Source: Pseudomonadota bacterium (GTDB lineage: Bacteria; Pseudomonadota; Gammaproteobacteria; Steroidobacterales; Steroidobacteraceae). From it: a stretch of 24,966 nucleotides of DNA. The stretch lies in the NCBI GenBank assembly GCA_023423065.1, contig JAFAGC010000014.1:1-24966 (forward strand), in the 5' to 3' direction. The notes under the pieces were generated by a model. The model was not told where the DNA came from, searched no databases, and saw only the letters and a list, made by a program, of their open reading frames with translations. Shown here piece by piece: positions 6,562 to 14,373 of the stretch; positions within the stretch are counted from its first letter, which is position 1; each line of letters opens with the position of its first letter. A program made the translations under genes and the position numbers.

Positions 6562-8735
6562 TACCTGACTACCTCGAGATACTCCAGCATCATGATCTTG
6601 CGCCCGAGCGACTCGAAGTTCACCTCGATGTTCGCCTGCGGGCCCTGTCCTTCCACCTTCAGGATCACGCCTTCGCCGAATTTCTTGTGCCGCACGCGCG
6701 CGCCGAGCTTGACGCCGGGTGCGAGCTCTTCCACCGGCGCGCGGAACCGTCCCGCGGCCACGGGGCGCGAGATCTGGATGCGCGGCCGCACCTCTTCCAC
6801 GAGTTCGTCCGGGATCTCCGAGATGAACCGCGACGGCGTGCCGAAGCTGTCCATGCCGTGCAACCGGCGCTGCTCGGCATACGTGATGTACAGCTGCTTC
6901 ATCGCGCGCGTCGTACCCACGTAGCAAAGCCGGCGCTCTTCTTCCAGACCTTCCGGATCGTTGAGCGAGCGCTGGTGCGGGAACAACCCGTCTTCCATGC
7001 CCGCGAGGAACACGATCGGGAACTCGAGACCCTTCGCCGTGTGCAGCGTCATCATCTGCACGCAGTCTTCCCAGGCCTCCGCCTGGCCTTCGCCCGACTC
7101 CAGCACCGCGTGCGCGAGGAACGCCTCGAGCGGCGGCAGCTGCTCCGTCTCGGTGTTCGCCACGTCCGGCTGAAAGCCGCGCGCCGCCGACACCAGTTCG
7201 TTCAGGTTCTCGACGCGCGCTTCGCCCCGATCGCTCGCCTTCTCCTTCTTGTAGTGCTCGACCAGACCCGAGTTGCTGATCACGTGATCGACCTGCTCGT
7301 GCAGTTCGAGACCCTGGATGTCCGCGCCGAGCTGCTCGATGAGCTTCAGGAATCCGTTGACCGCGGCCTCGGCCTTCGGCCCGAGCGTGCCGTGCGCGAC
7401 GCAATGCGCGGCCGCGGTCCACAGGTGCGTGCCCGCAGCCTTGGCCTGCTCGCGGATCACGTCGAGCGACTTCGCGCCGATGCCGCGGACCGGCAGGTTC
7501 ACCACGCGCTCGAACGACGCGTCGTCGGCATGATTCGTGATGACGCGCAAATACGCGAGCGCGTCCTTGATTTCCGCGCGCTCGAAGAACCGCAGGCCAC
7601 CGTAAACCTTGTACGGGATGCGCGCCGAGAGGAACACCTCTTCGAATACGCGCGACTGGGCGTTGCTTCTATAAAGAATGGCCACGTCGCGCCGCGCGCC
7701 GCCCTGGTTCATCCAGTCGCGGATGCGGTTCATGACGAACTCGGCTTCGTCGCGTTCGTTGAACGCGGCGTAGAGCCGGATGCGCTCGCCTTCGGCCCCC
7801 GAGGTCCAGAGATTCTTGCCGAGCCGGCCCGTGTTGTTCGCGATCAGCGCGTTCGCGGCCTTGAGGATGTTGCCGGTCGAGCGGTAGTTCTGTTCGAGTC
7901 GGAACATCTTCGCCGCGGGAAAATCCTTGGTGAAACGCGTGAGATTCTCCACGCGCGCGCCGCGCCAGCGGTAGATGGACTGGTCGTCGTCGCCCACCAC
8001 GAACGGTGCGCCGTCGAGGCCCGCGATCTGCAGCGCCCAGGCGTATTGAATGGCGTTCGTGTCCTGGAACTCGTCGATCAGCACGTGCTGGAAGCGCCGA
8101 CGATAGTGATTCAGGATCTCCGGCCGGTCGCGCCACAACTCGTACGCGCGCAGCAGCAGCTCGGCGAAATCCACGACGCCGGTGCGCTGGCACTGGGCTT
8201 CGTATTCGCCGTAGATGCGGATGAGCTGCCGGCGCGTCGGATCGCCCGCGTCCTTGAGCACGCCCGGGCGCAGCCCTTCATCCTTGTTGTGGTTGATGAA
8301 CCACTGGATCTCGCGCGGCACCCAGCGCGCTTCATCGAGCTCCATCGCCCTCACGATCTTCTTGATCAGGCGCAGCTGATCCTCGCCGTCGAGGATCTGG
8401 AAACTCTGCGGCAGGTTCGCGTCGCGCCAGTGCAGGCGCAGCAGGCGGTGCGCGATGCCGTGGAACGTGCCCACCCACATCGCGCTGCCCGGAATGCCTA
8501 ACAACCTTTCGATGCGCGCGCGCATCTCGGCCGCGGCCTTGTTCGTGAAGGTGACCGCGAGGATCGAATTCGGCGAAGCGCCTTCGTTCTGGATGACCCA
8601 CGCGATGCGATGCGTGAGCACGCGCGTCTTGCCGGAGCCCGCGCCGGCGAGCACGAGCACGGGACCGACCGGCGCGGAAACGGCGGCGCGCTGCGCGTCG
8701 TTCAGGCCCTGGAGAATGGGGGAGGTGTCGTTCAT
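6561..8735 (-). CDS. uvrD: DNA helicase II, UvrD family
   Basis: A 724-residue superfamily 1A 3'-5' DNA helicase for nucleotide excision and mismatch repair. Motifs in order: AGAGSGKT Walker A (30-37), VTFTNKAAAEM motif Ia, VGTFHG, DEFQDT Walker B (221-226), GDDDQSIYRWRGA motif III, LEQNYRST motif IV, TLHTAKGLEFP motif V and YVGTTRAM motif VI. A C-terminal Tudor-like segment (GARVRHKKFGEGVI) is kept, as in UvrD and PcrA. E. coli UvrD has 720 residues. The start chosen is the ATG at 8735, which gives the typical opening before LNDAQRAAV; the frame is open to 8780 but only with a TTG. No Shine-Dalgarno precedes it, and a TATTAT hexamer sits ten bases upstream. pyrF follows with a one-base overlap. 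Confidence 0.96.
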   Translation of the reverse strand: MNDTSPILQGLNDAQRAAVSAPVGPVLVLAGAGSGKTRVLTHRIAWVIQNEGASPNSILAVTFTNKAAAEMRARIERLLGIPGSAMWVGTFHGIAHRLLRLHWRDANLPQSFQILDGEDQLRLIKKIVRAMELDEARWVPREIQWFINHNKDEGLRPGVLKDAGDPTRRQLIRIYGEYEAQCQRTGVVDFAELLLRAYELWRDRPEILNHYRRRFQHVLIDEFQDTNAIQYAWALQIAGLDGAPFVVGDDDQSIYRWRGARVENLTRFTKDFPAAKMFRLEQNYRSTGNILKAANALIANNTGRLGKNLWTSGAEGERIRLYAAFNERDEAEFVMNRIRDWMNQGGARRDVAILYRSNAQSRVFEEVFLSARIPYKVYGGLRFFERAEIKDALAYLRVITNHADDASFERVVNLPVRGIGAKSLDVIREQAKAAGTHLWTAAAHCVAHGTLGPKAEAAVNGFLKLIEQLGADIQGLELHEQVDHVISNSGLVEHYKKEKASDRGEARVENLNELVSAARGFQPDVANTETEQLPPLEAFLAHAVLESGEGQAEAWEDCVQMMTLHTAKGLEFPIVFLAGMEDGLFPHQRSLNDPEGLEEERRLCYVGTTRAMKQLYITYAEQRRLHGMDSFGTPSRFISEIPDELVEEVRPRIQISRPVAAGRFRAPVEELAPGVKLGARVRHKKFGEGVILKVEGQGPQANIEVNFESLGRKIMMLEYLEVVR

Positions 8736-8745
8736 CGGGGCGCGA

Positions 8746-8751
8746 ATAATA
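8746..8751 (-). promoter_or_regulatory. Candidate -10 of uvrD, near-leaderless
   Basis: TATTAT on the minus strand ends ten bases before the uvrD ATG, and the space between is GC-rich with no Shine-Dalgarno. Transcription would begin three to four bases before the start codon. The -35 is poor. Confidence 0.4.
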
Positions 8752-8828
8752 CCGGTGCCCGGAACGCGAGTGCAGTTCAAATTTCCCTACGGACGCCACC
8801 GTTTCGGGGGCGTTTTCCGTCGCGGGCG

Positions 8829-9923
8829 TCAGCCCTGGGAATTCTCGTTCGCCCGGGCGTCCAGCTCGGGCTTGTTCGGCGTGATGACCTTCTCGTCGAA
8901 GTAGTTGACGATCGCCGCGGCGAGCGCGAGGAACACCGGGCCTACGACGACACCGATCGCGCCGAACGCGGCGATGCCGCCGACGACACCGACGAATACC
9001 GTGAACGCGGAGACCGGCGCGTATCGCGACACGAGTATCGGCCGCATGATGTTGTCCGAGGTGGAAATGATGCCGCCGTAGATCAGCATGAACAGCGCCA
9101 TTCCCCAGCGTCCCGCGTAGGCGAGATACAACACCGCGGGAATCCACACCAGCGCGGCGCCGCCGGCCGGCAGCAGCGCGAGCACGGTCGCGAGCACTCC
9201 GAAAACGACGGGCGAAGGCAGACCCGCGATCGCGAATCCGATGCCGACCATCGCGCCTTGCAGGATGGCCGTGAGTCCGGTGCCGTAGAACACGCCACGC
9301 GTGACGCTCGAGAGGTGGTTGAACAACTGCTCGCGATGCTCCTCAGGCACGGGGATCAACCGCTGCAGCCGGTTGAACATCGCCGCGCCGTCGCGGAGCA
9401 TGAAGAACAGGATGAACAACATGAAGAAGAACCCGACGAGCGTGCCGATCGCCGACAGCACGAAGCCGCCACCCACGGTCGCGACGTTCTTGAGCAGTCC
9501 CTGCGCCGAGTTCGTGATCCAGTTCTGGATGTCCGCGCCGCCCACCTGGAGCTGCTCGCGTGCGACGCGCGCGACCGGACCGATCACCGGATATCGCTCG
9601 AGGTTCAGGAACAGGCTGCCGTCGAGCTTCACATTCCGCTCCTGGATGTAATCGACCAGCCCACGCGCCTGGTTCACGAACGTGAGGCCGAGAAAGCTCA
9701 GCGGCACCAGGAGTACGAATGGTGTGAGGGCCGTGAGCAGGCCGGCGGATACGCCGTTCCGTCCCTTGAGCTTGCGCGTCAGCCAGGTGTGCAGCGGATA
9801 GAGGATGAACGCGAGGAAGATCGCCCAGGCCATCGAACCCGCGAAGGGTTGGAGGACCAACAACAGCAGATAGCCCATCAGCGCGGCGAGCGCGACGAAA
9901 AAGGCCTTGGTGTAGAACTCCAC
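8829..9923 (-). CDS. AI-2E family transporter / PerM-type permease
   Basis: A 364-residue polytopic inner-membrane protein of the AI-2E exporter family (formerly UPF0118; E. coli members PerM, TqsA, YdiK). It shows paired N-terminal helices (about 5-45), a third helix (60-82), an amphipathic domain (85-150) and a C-terminal helix bundle with the family's ALLPAGGAALVWIPA and a FGAIGVVVGPVFLAL closing segment. Members export small molecules or act as ion antiporters; the substrate cannot be read from the sequence. The start is GTG at 9923, preceded by AGGAG at eight bases. A candidate promoter (ATGACC, 17 bp, TACATT) lies upstream at 9953-9981. It is divergent from the membrane-protein gene at 10010 and ends 93 bp before uvrD. 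Confidence 0.88.
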   Translation of the reverse strand: MEFYTKAFFVALAALMGYLLLLVLQPFAGSMAWAIFLAFILYPLHTWLTRKLKGRNGVSAGLLTALTPFVLLVPLSFLGLTFVNQARGLVDYIQERNVKLDGSLFLNLERYPVIGPVARVAREQLQVGGADIQNWITNSAQGLLKNVATVGGGFVLSAIGTLVGFFFMLFILFFMLRDGAAMFNRLQRLIPVPEEHREQLFNHLSSVTRGVFYGTGLTAILQGAMVGIGFAIAGLPSPVVFGVLATVLALLPAGGAALVWIPAVLYLAYAGRWGMALFMLIYGGIISTSDNIMRPILVSRYAPVSAFTVFVGVVGGIAAFGAIGVVVGPVFLALAAAIVNYFDEKVITPNKPELDARANENSQG

Positions 9924-9952
9924 GCTGCGGGCTCCTGGGACGCGGCTGACTG

Positions 9953-9981
9953 AATGTACGCGATTGAAGGGCGGCGGTCAT
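9953..9981 (-). promoter_or_regulatory. Candidate sigma70 promoter of the AI-2E transporter gene
   Basis: On the minus strand, ATGACC (9981-9976) and TACATT (9958-9953) are separated by 17 bp. These match four of six bases of each consensus. The gene also has a good AGGAG ribosome site, so it would have a normal leader of about 25 bases. Confidence 0.4.
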
Positions 9982-9997
9982 TCGGACGGCGGCGTGG

Positions 9998-10003
9998 TAG
10001 CGT
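9998..10003 (+). promoter_or_regulatory. Candidate -10 (TAGCGT) for leaderless start at 10010
   Basis: TAGCGT ends exactly six bases before the ATG at 10010. This spacing would put the first transcribed base on the A of the start codon. There is no ribosome binding site between them. Confidence 0.33.
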
Positions 10004-10009
10004 TCGGAC

Positions 10010-10522
10010 ATGACTCCACACCAGATAGTCGTCGTCGTACTGCGGCTGATCGCGCTGGTCTGGCTGCTCTACACCCTCACGCACGTCTTCGGATTGTTCG
10101 CCGTGATCCGGGGAGATCCGGACGCGCTGGTGAGCCGACCCATCGTGATGTTTTCGGCCGCGTTCCAGGTGATCGTTTGCCTGGTGTTGTGGTTCTTTCC
10201 GTCGACGATCGCCGCAAACCTGCTGCGTTCGGCGCCCGACACCGAAACGCCCGCACCCGCCCGGCCGATCTCCGAGTGGCAGGTGCTCGGCGTCATCTTC
10301 GTGGGCCTCCTCGCGCTGGCGCGCGCCATTCCCGACTCGATCTACTGGGTGACCTACGCCGCGATGGCAACGGGATACAACCTGAGCTTCTTCGATCTCG
10401 ACGCGGACCAGAAGGCCAACGCGCTGGCCACGGTGTTCGAGCTCGCGATCGGGCTCACGCTGATGCTCGGCGCGAAGCCGGTCGCGGCCATGCTGTTCAA
10501 GGCACGCGACGCGGGCAAGTGA
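10010..10522 (+). CDS. Four-helix membrane protein of unknown function
   Basis: A 170-residue protein with four predicted membrane helices, at about residues 6-32, 43-63, 90-107 and 137-155. Between helices 1 and 2 is a short polar loop; between helices 2 and 3 a Pro-rich loop (SAPDTETPAPARP); between helices 3 and 4 a longer loop with aromatic and acidic residues (SFFDLDADQK). I do not recognise a family. The gene stands alone: it is divergent from the AI-2E permease (86 bp apart) and convergent with the EamA transporter, whose stop lies 36 bp away. The ATG at 10010 has no Shine-Dalgarno. Confidence 0.75.
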   Translation: MTPHQIVVVVLRLIALVWLLYTLTHVFGLFAVIRGDPDALVSRPIVMFSAAFQVIVCLVLWFFPSTIAANLLRSAPDTETPAPARPISEWQVLGVIFVGLLALARAIPDSIYWVTYAAMATGYNLSFFDLDADQKANALATVFELAIGLTLMLGAKPVAAMLFKARDAGK

Positions 10523-10542
10523 ACATGCCGGCTCCGGTTGTC

Positions 10543-10560
10543 GACCCCCTGGAGGGGGTC
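10543..10560. repeat. Perfect palindrome at the convergent junction
   Basis: GACCCCCT and AGGGGGTC are exact inverted arms around GG, able to form a six-pair GC stem with a six-base loop. It lies between the stop at 10522 (+) and the EamA stop (10559-10561, -) and overlaps that stop codon. Neither side has a T tract, so it is not a classic intrinsic terminator; it could still block 3' exonucleases or mark a repeat remnant. Confidence 0.5.
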
Positions 10561-11446
10561 AGGCCCGTTCCGAGCTGGCTTCGACGGGATGATGTGTCGC
10601 GGCGGTGCGCGATGTGCCGAGGATCGACCCGACGATCACGAGCGGAAATCCGATGGCCATGCCGAGCGTCAGCGGTTCCTGCAACACCAGCGCGCCGAGC
10701 ACGATGGCCACGGCGGGATTCACGTAGGTGATCACGGTCGCGCGCGCCGGCCCGACCTCCGCGATGAGCGCGAAGAAGACGATGAAGGCGACCGCGGTAC
10801 ACAACACACCGAGCCCGACCACCGAGCCGGCGGACTGAAGCGACACTTCCTGCGGCCACAGGAACGGCACGAGCGGCGCATATATGAGTGTGGCGACGAT
10901 CAGCGACGCCGCGATCACGCCCATCGCCGGCACGTCGCCGAGCTTCCGATCGATGATGATCGGCCCGATCGCGTAACACAGCGAAACGACGATGGTCGCC
11001 GCGACGGCCAGGAAATCGGAGAAATGGATGTCGAGCCCGACGAGCAGCGCGACGCCCGCGAAGCCGATCACGAGACCCAGGATGCGGCGCGCCTCGAGAC
11101 GTTCGTGGCCGAGTCGCGTGACGATGATGGCCGCGAACAGCGGGACCACGGCGATCAGCAAGCCGGCCGTCGAACTGTTGATCCTCGTCTCGGCGTGTCC
11201 GAGCAGTACCCACGGAATGCTGATCTCGATGAGCGTGAATGCCAGCAGCCACTTCCACTTGCGAAACGCAGGGGCGAGGGCGTTACGATGCAGGGCGAGG
11301 GGCAGCAGCAGCAGCGCGCCGATGAACGTGCGCCCGACCGCGACGATGAGCGGATCGAGCTCGACGACCGCGATGCGGATGAGCAGGTAGGGCATTCCCC
11401 ACAGGAGGCCCAGCGAAATGAACAGGATCCAGCCGCGCTTCGACAT
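10559..11446 (-). CDS. EamA/DMT superfamily transporter
   Basis: A 295-residue inner-membrane protein with about ten helices in two EamA repeats (residues about 5-135 and 145-280), the layout of drug/metabolite exporters of the RhaT/YdcZ/RarD kind. Typical features are the LGLLWGMPYLLIRIAV first helix, R-T-F-I-G-A in helix 2, and the ITYVNPAVAIVLGALVLQEPL segment near the C-terminus. Substrates in this superfamily are amino acids, metabolites or drugs and cannot be told from the sequence. The start is the ATG at 11446, giving a Ser-Lys-Arg lead before helix 1; the frame is open to 11488 with no better start. TACAAT ends six bases before the ATG, fitting a leaderless mRNA. The stop codon is buried in a palindrome. 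Confidence 0.92.
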   Translation of the reverse strand: MSKRGWILFISLGLLWGMPYLLIRIAVVELDPLIVAVGRTFIGALLLLPLALHRNALAPAFRKWKWLLAFTLIEISIPWVLLGHAETRINSSTAGLLIAVVPLFAAIIVTRLGHERLEARRILGLVIGFAGVALLVGLDIHFSDFLAVAATIVVSLCYAIGPIIIDRKLGDVPAMGVIAASLIVATLIYAPLVPFLWPQEVSLQSAGSVVGLGVLCTAVAFIVFFALIAEVGPARATVITYVNPAVAIVLGALVLQEPLTLGMAIGFPLVIVGSILGTSRTAATHHPVEASSERA

Positions 11447-11452
11447 CCACCC

Positions 11453-11458
11453 ATTGTA
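11453..11458 (-). promoter_or_regulatory. Candidate -10 (TACAAT) for leaderless EamA transcript
   Basis: TACAAT on the minus strand matches five of six -10 consensus bases and ends six bases before the ATG at 11446. Transcription should start on or next to the A of the start codon. The -35 is weak. Confidence 0.45.
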
Positions 11459-11504
11459 GGCAAGCGCATCGGTGCGCGTCGTCCACATTGACCAAGGAAT
11501 TCTT

Positions 11505-11867
11505 GTGCAGGCAAAAGCTTCGCTAACTTCGATCGGGCCACCTGTCGCGGAATTGCCCGTGCACGACGTCGCGCGCGCGCAGAACCACTATCGGGACGCG
11601 CTCGGATTCGAAATCGGCTGGACGTACCCGGGAGACGAAATCGGCTCGGTGCATCGTGCGCCCGCGGTGATCTTCTTCCGCAGGCGTACGGGACTCTTCG
11701 AGCCGGCCGTGCACTGGATCTTCGCGCAGGACGTCGACGCCACCTATGCGGAACTGAAGGCGTCGGGCGCGAACATCGTCGAGCCGCTCGAGACGAAACC
11801 TTGGGGTCTCAAGCAATTCACGGTCGAGGACCTCGACGGCAATCGCTTCTACTTCTACCGCGACTGA
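11505..11867 (+). CDS. VOC superfamily (glyoxalase/bleomycin-resistance fold) protein
   Basis: A 120-residue protein with the paired beta-alpha-beta-beta-beta units of the vicinal oxygen chelate fold. Residues 13-60 hold the opening V-A-E-L-P-V-H-D-V and the N-H-Y-R-D-A-L-G-F-E-I helix-strand typical of the family; residues 75-115 hold the second unit, with V-D-A-T-Y-A-E-L and the closing D-L-D-G-N-R-F-Y-F-Y strand. Members are glyoxalases, dioxygenases, isomerases or antibiotic-binding proteins; metal ligands are not complete enough to name one. The start GTG at 11505 is preceded by AAGGA (11494-11498) at six bases; an upstream in-frame GTG at 11472 has no such site. It is divergent from EamA and precedes a GST-like gene by 114 bp. 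Confidence 0.87.
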   Translation: MQAKASLTSIGPPVAELPVHDVARAQNHYRDALGFEIGWTYPGDEIGSVHRAPAVIFFRRRTGLFEPAVHWIFAQDVDATYAELKASGANIVEPLETKPWGLKQFTVEDLDGNRFYFYRD

Positions 11868-11942
11868 CACGACCGATTGTGCGGAAAAGCCGGACACTGA
11901 GTTCGGCGAAAAACCCTTGTACCCGCCCGCCGGAATGAAGAT

Positions 11943-11963
11943 GCTTCCCGGCGTCGCGGAAGC
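11943..11963 (+). repeat. Inverted repeat upstream of the GST-like gene
   Basis: GCTTCC and GGAAGC are exact arms around a nine-base loop, 18 bases before the ATG at 11982. There is no T tract. It may be a 5' leader hairpin or a weak protein site; the role is unknown. Confidence 0.3.
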
Positions 11964-11981
11964 TAGTTAGACGGGACACAC

Positions 11982-12746
11982 ATGCCCATCCAGTACGTGA
12001 GCGTCGAGGAAGCGATAACGCGCGTTGGTCTTCGCATGGTCGTCGTCGGCAATGTGCCGAGCCCGTGGGGCGAGGCAGTCAAGGGCATTTTCCACCTGAA
12101 GAGGCTTGAGTGGGTGGGCGTGCGCCTCGTGTACGACAACGACGCGCTCAAGAAATGGACGGGCGGCGAACTCAGCGGTCCGGTCGTCTTCCACGACAAG
12201 GAGCATCCGCGCATCGGCTGGGCCGAGATCCTGCTGCTCGCGGAGCGGCTCGCGCCCGAGCCCGCGCTGCTGCCGGCGGACCCGCTGGAGAAATCGCGCG
12301 TGGTCACGTCGTGCGATCTCTTCTGCAACCAGAACGGCCTCGGTTGGGCGCGGCGCCTGCAGACGGTGCACGCTGGCTTGAATGGCCAGGGCGGATTCCC
12401 ACCGCGGATCGCCGGCTACCTCGGAAAGAAATACGGTTACACGCCGGAGACCGGGGCGGCGGCGGCCGGACGCGTGCGCGAGTTGTTAGGCAGGTTCGCG
12501 GGCGAACTTCGGGCGTCGCGTGGTCCCTATTACCTCGGCGACCGCCTCACGGCGTTGGACGTCTACAGCGCGACCTTCATGGGACTGTTCCGGCCGTTGC
12601 CCGACGAGCTTTGCCGAATCGACCCGTCGATCCGCGGCGCGTTCGAAACCCTGGACGACGAAACCCGTGCGGCGCTCGATCCGGTGCTGCTCGAGCACCG
12701 CGACATGATGTACGCGAAACACCTCGAAACGCCGCTTTGTCTCTGA
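11982..12746 (+). CDS. Glutathione S-transferase-like protein
   Basis: A 254-residue soluble protein with an N-terminal thioredoxin-like half (about residues 15-90) and an all-helical GST C-terminal half (about 150-235). In the first half V-V-V-G-N-V-P-S-P-W-G-E sits where GSTs carry strand 1 and the catalytic helix start, and S-G-P-V-V-F-H-D gives the cis-Pro-like turn. In the second half, YYLGDRLTALDVYSATFMG is the usual N-capping and D-Y/D-V-Y helix signature. The middle segment (90-140) is longer than in ordinary 200-230-residue GSTs. The glutathione-contact Ser of GSTs is not obvious, so catalysis is uncertain. Only a weak GGGA precedes the ATG. It converges on the LysR gene with nine bases between stops. 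Confidence 0.78.
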   Translation: MPIQYVSVEEAITRVGLRMVVVGNVPSPWGEAVKGIFHLKRLEWVGVRLVYDNDALKKWTGGELSGPVVFHDKEHPRIGWAEILLLAERLAPEPALLPADPLEKSRVVTSCDLFCNQNGLGWARRLQTVHAGLNGQGGFPPRIAGYLGKKYGYTPETGAAAAGRVRELLGRFAGELRASRGPYYLGDRLTALDVYSATFMGLFRPLPDELCRIDPSIRGAFETLDDETRAALDPVLLEHRDMMYAKHLETPLCL

Positions 12747-12755
12747 TCCAGGCCT

Positions 12756-13661
12756 TCAGGGCGCGGCGCGGGCCTCCTCGAGCGCCCAGTCGACGAAGGT
12801 GCGCACCACGGGTCTGCGGAAATGCGCGGGCGGCGCCATGAGGAAGTAGCTCCACGGCGCGAGCCAGGACTCCTGGGTCACGCGCACGAGTTGGCCGCGT
12901 TCGAGCAGCGGCGCGACGTGCGGGGCGCGTCCGATCGCGATGCCGAGTCCGGCGACGGCGGCGCCGATCAGCACGATGGAATCGCTGAACTGCGGGCCGC
13001 GCCCGACGCCCGCGGCGGACAGCTCCGCACGCTCGAACCAGCCGCGCCATCCCAGCCAGGGCTGCTCGGGATTCGCGTCTATGTCGTGCAGCAGTGGATA
13101 GTCCGCGAGCGCCGCGAGCGTGTCGGGCATGCGCCCGCCGCGAAAGAGCTGCGGGCTCGCCACCGGGAACAGTTCCTCGCGGCACAGCAGTTCGCCCTGC
13201 AGGCCGCGGCCGGGCGCGGGCGCGAAGCGGATCGCGAGGTCGATGGCGTCGCGACGGAAATCCATGACTCGGCGGGAAGTGCGCATCACGACGTCGATGC
13301 GCGGCGCGCGCTCGCGAAAGCGGTGCAGGCGCGGCAGCAACCACCCGTTGGCGAACGCGGCCAGGGTCGTGATCGTCAATACGCCGTCCGCACGCTTGGC
13401 GCGCACGCGCGCGGTCGACTCGCCCAGCAGGTCGAAGCCGGCCGAAAGCTCCGGTAGATAGTCTCGCCCCTGGTCCGTGAGCGTGAGGCCGCGCGCGAGG
13501 CGCTCGAAGAGCCGCGTGTCGAGATATTCCTCGAGCCGCCGGACCTGCTGGCTCACCGCCGCCGGCGACACGCGCAGCTCCGCGGCGGCCGAGACGAAGC
13601 TGCCGAGCCGGGCCGAAGCTTCGAAGGCCCGCAGCGCATTCAGGGGAGGGAGTCGTCTCAT
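12756..13661 (-). CDS. LysR family transcriptional regulator (GcvA-like)
   Basis: A 301-residue LysR-type regulator. The winged helix-turn-helix spans residues 4-62, with the recognition helix in A-A-E-L-R-V-S-P-A-A-V-S-Q-Q-V and the R-L-F-E-R wing. The opening PPLNALRAFEASARLGSF is typical of the GcvA/AmpR-like branch. The effector-binding domain covers about 90-295 with the D-L-A-I-R-F region that lines the ligand cleft. It is divergent from a GST + ABM gene pair starting 103 bp away, with an imperfect dyad between them, so it most likely controls that pair and itself. No Shine-Dalgarno; TATTCT ends ten bases before the ATG. The ligand is unknown. Confidence 0.93.
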   Translation of the reverse strand: MRRLPPLNALRAFEASARLGSFVSAAAELRVSPAAVSQQVRRLEEYLDTRLFERLARGLTLTDQGRDYLPELSAGFDLLGESTARVRAKRADGVLTITTLAAFANGWLLPRLHRFRERAPRIDVVMRTSRRVMDFRRDAIDLAIRFAPAPGRGLQGELLCREELFPVASPQLFRGGRMPDTLAALADYPLLHDIDANPEQPWLGWRGWFERAELSAAGVGRGPQFSDSIVLIGAAVAGLGIAIGRAPHVAPLLERGQLVRVTQESWLAPWSYFLMAPPAHFRRPVVRTFVDWALEEARAAP

Positions 13662-13671
13662 GACCAGGGCA

Positions 13672-13704
13672 AGAATAACTTAGCCTCAGCGAAAAGCCTT
13701 GGTT
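13672..13704. promoter_or_regulatory. LysR/GST divergent control region with a dyad operator
   Basis: AACTTAGCCT (13677-13686) and AGCCTTGGTT (13695-13704) form an imperfect dyad, seven of ten pairs, with an eight-base centre. This is the size and place of a LysR-type binding site. On the minus strand, TATTCT (13677-13672) is a candidate -10 for the regulator and abuts the dyad, which would suit autorepression. Confidence 0.4.
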
Positions 13705-13764
13705 CTCGCGCCGTGGCCGCCCGCGCCGGATACTTCCCGTCAAACGAACCCGAAGGAAATCACG

Positions 13765-14373
13765 ATGCACCTTTTCGACTATCTCGACTCCGGCAACGGC
13801 TACAAGGTCCGGCTGCTGCTGGCGCAACTCGGCCAGAAATACCAGTGGACCGAGGTCGACATCGACAAGGGAGAGACGCGCACCGCGGAGTTTCTCAAGC
13901 GCAACCCGAACGGCCGCATCCCGACTCTCGAGCTCGACGATGGGACCCACCTGTTCGAGTCCAACGCGATCATGTGGTACCTGGCGGAAGGTTCCCGCTT
14001 CGTGCCGGCGACGCGGCTGGGCCGTGCGCAGGTCCTGCAGTGGATGTTCTTCGAGCAATACAGCCACGAGCCGTACGTCGCGACGCCTCGCTACATCGTG
14101 CGACACCTCCCCACCGATCATCCGCGACGCGCCGAGCTTCCCGACCGGCTCGCCAAGGGGCAGGCCGCGCTCGCGGTCATGGAATCGCATCTGGCGACCC
14201 ACGAGTACTTCGTCAACGGCCGTTACGGCATCGCCGACATCGCGCTGTACGCATACACTCACGTCGCCGAAGACGGCGGCCACGACCTCGCGCCGTACCG
14301 GAAAGTGCGAGAGTGGTTAGCCCGCGTCGCGGCCCAGCCGAATCACGTGACCCTGCTCGCGAGGCCCGCATGA
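13765..14373 (+). CDS. Glutathione S-transferase family protein
   Basis: A 202-residue cytosolic GST. The N-terminal thioredoxin-like domain (1-78) opens H-L-F-D-Y-L-D-S-G-N-G-Y-K-V-R-L-L-L, placing a Ser-Gly-Asn at the glutathione site, and continues with NGRIPTLELDDG (cis-Pro turn) and the FESNAIMWYLA motif, whose Glu-Ser binds the gamma-glutamyl end. The helical domain (88-195) carries the N-capping GRYGIADIALYAYTHVAED signature. These are all the parts expected for binding glutathione. The start is the ATG at 13765 with AAGGA eight bases upstream; the frame opens at 13699 without a good start. Its stop overlaps the next start (ATGA). LysR lies divergently upstream and probably regulates it. 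Confidence 0.93.
   Translation: MHLFDYLDSGNGYKVRLLLAQLGQKYQWTEVDIDKGETRTAEFLKRNPNGRIPTLELDDGTHLFESNAIMWYLAEGSRFVPATRLGRAQVLQWMFFEQYSHEPYVATPRYIVRHLPTDHPRRAELPDRLAKGQAALAVMESHLATHEYFVNGRYGIADIALYAYTHVAEDGGHDLAPYRKVREWLARVAAQPNHVTLLARPA

Noticed and set aside
6549..8501. A 650-codon plus-strand open frame opposite uvrD/pyrF
   Set aside because: It is the mirror of high-GC codon use on the real strand; the product is rich in Arg, His, Asp, Val and Leu with no domain, while uvrD has every helicase motif.
8610..9953. A 447-codon plus-strand open frame opposite the AI-2E transporter
   Set aside because: It has mirror-frame composition with no motif, spans an intergenic gap and covers the start of two real genes.
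11472..11504. An upstream GTG start for the VOC gene
   Set aside because: It has no ribosome site, whereas GTG 11505 has AAGGA at six bases, and the extra residues precede the fold.
12577..14283. A 568-codon minus-strand frame across the LysR-GST region
   Set aside because: It crosses two genes and the divergent promoter region; no fold is visible, and the LysR and GST frames are secure.
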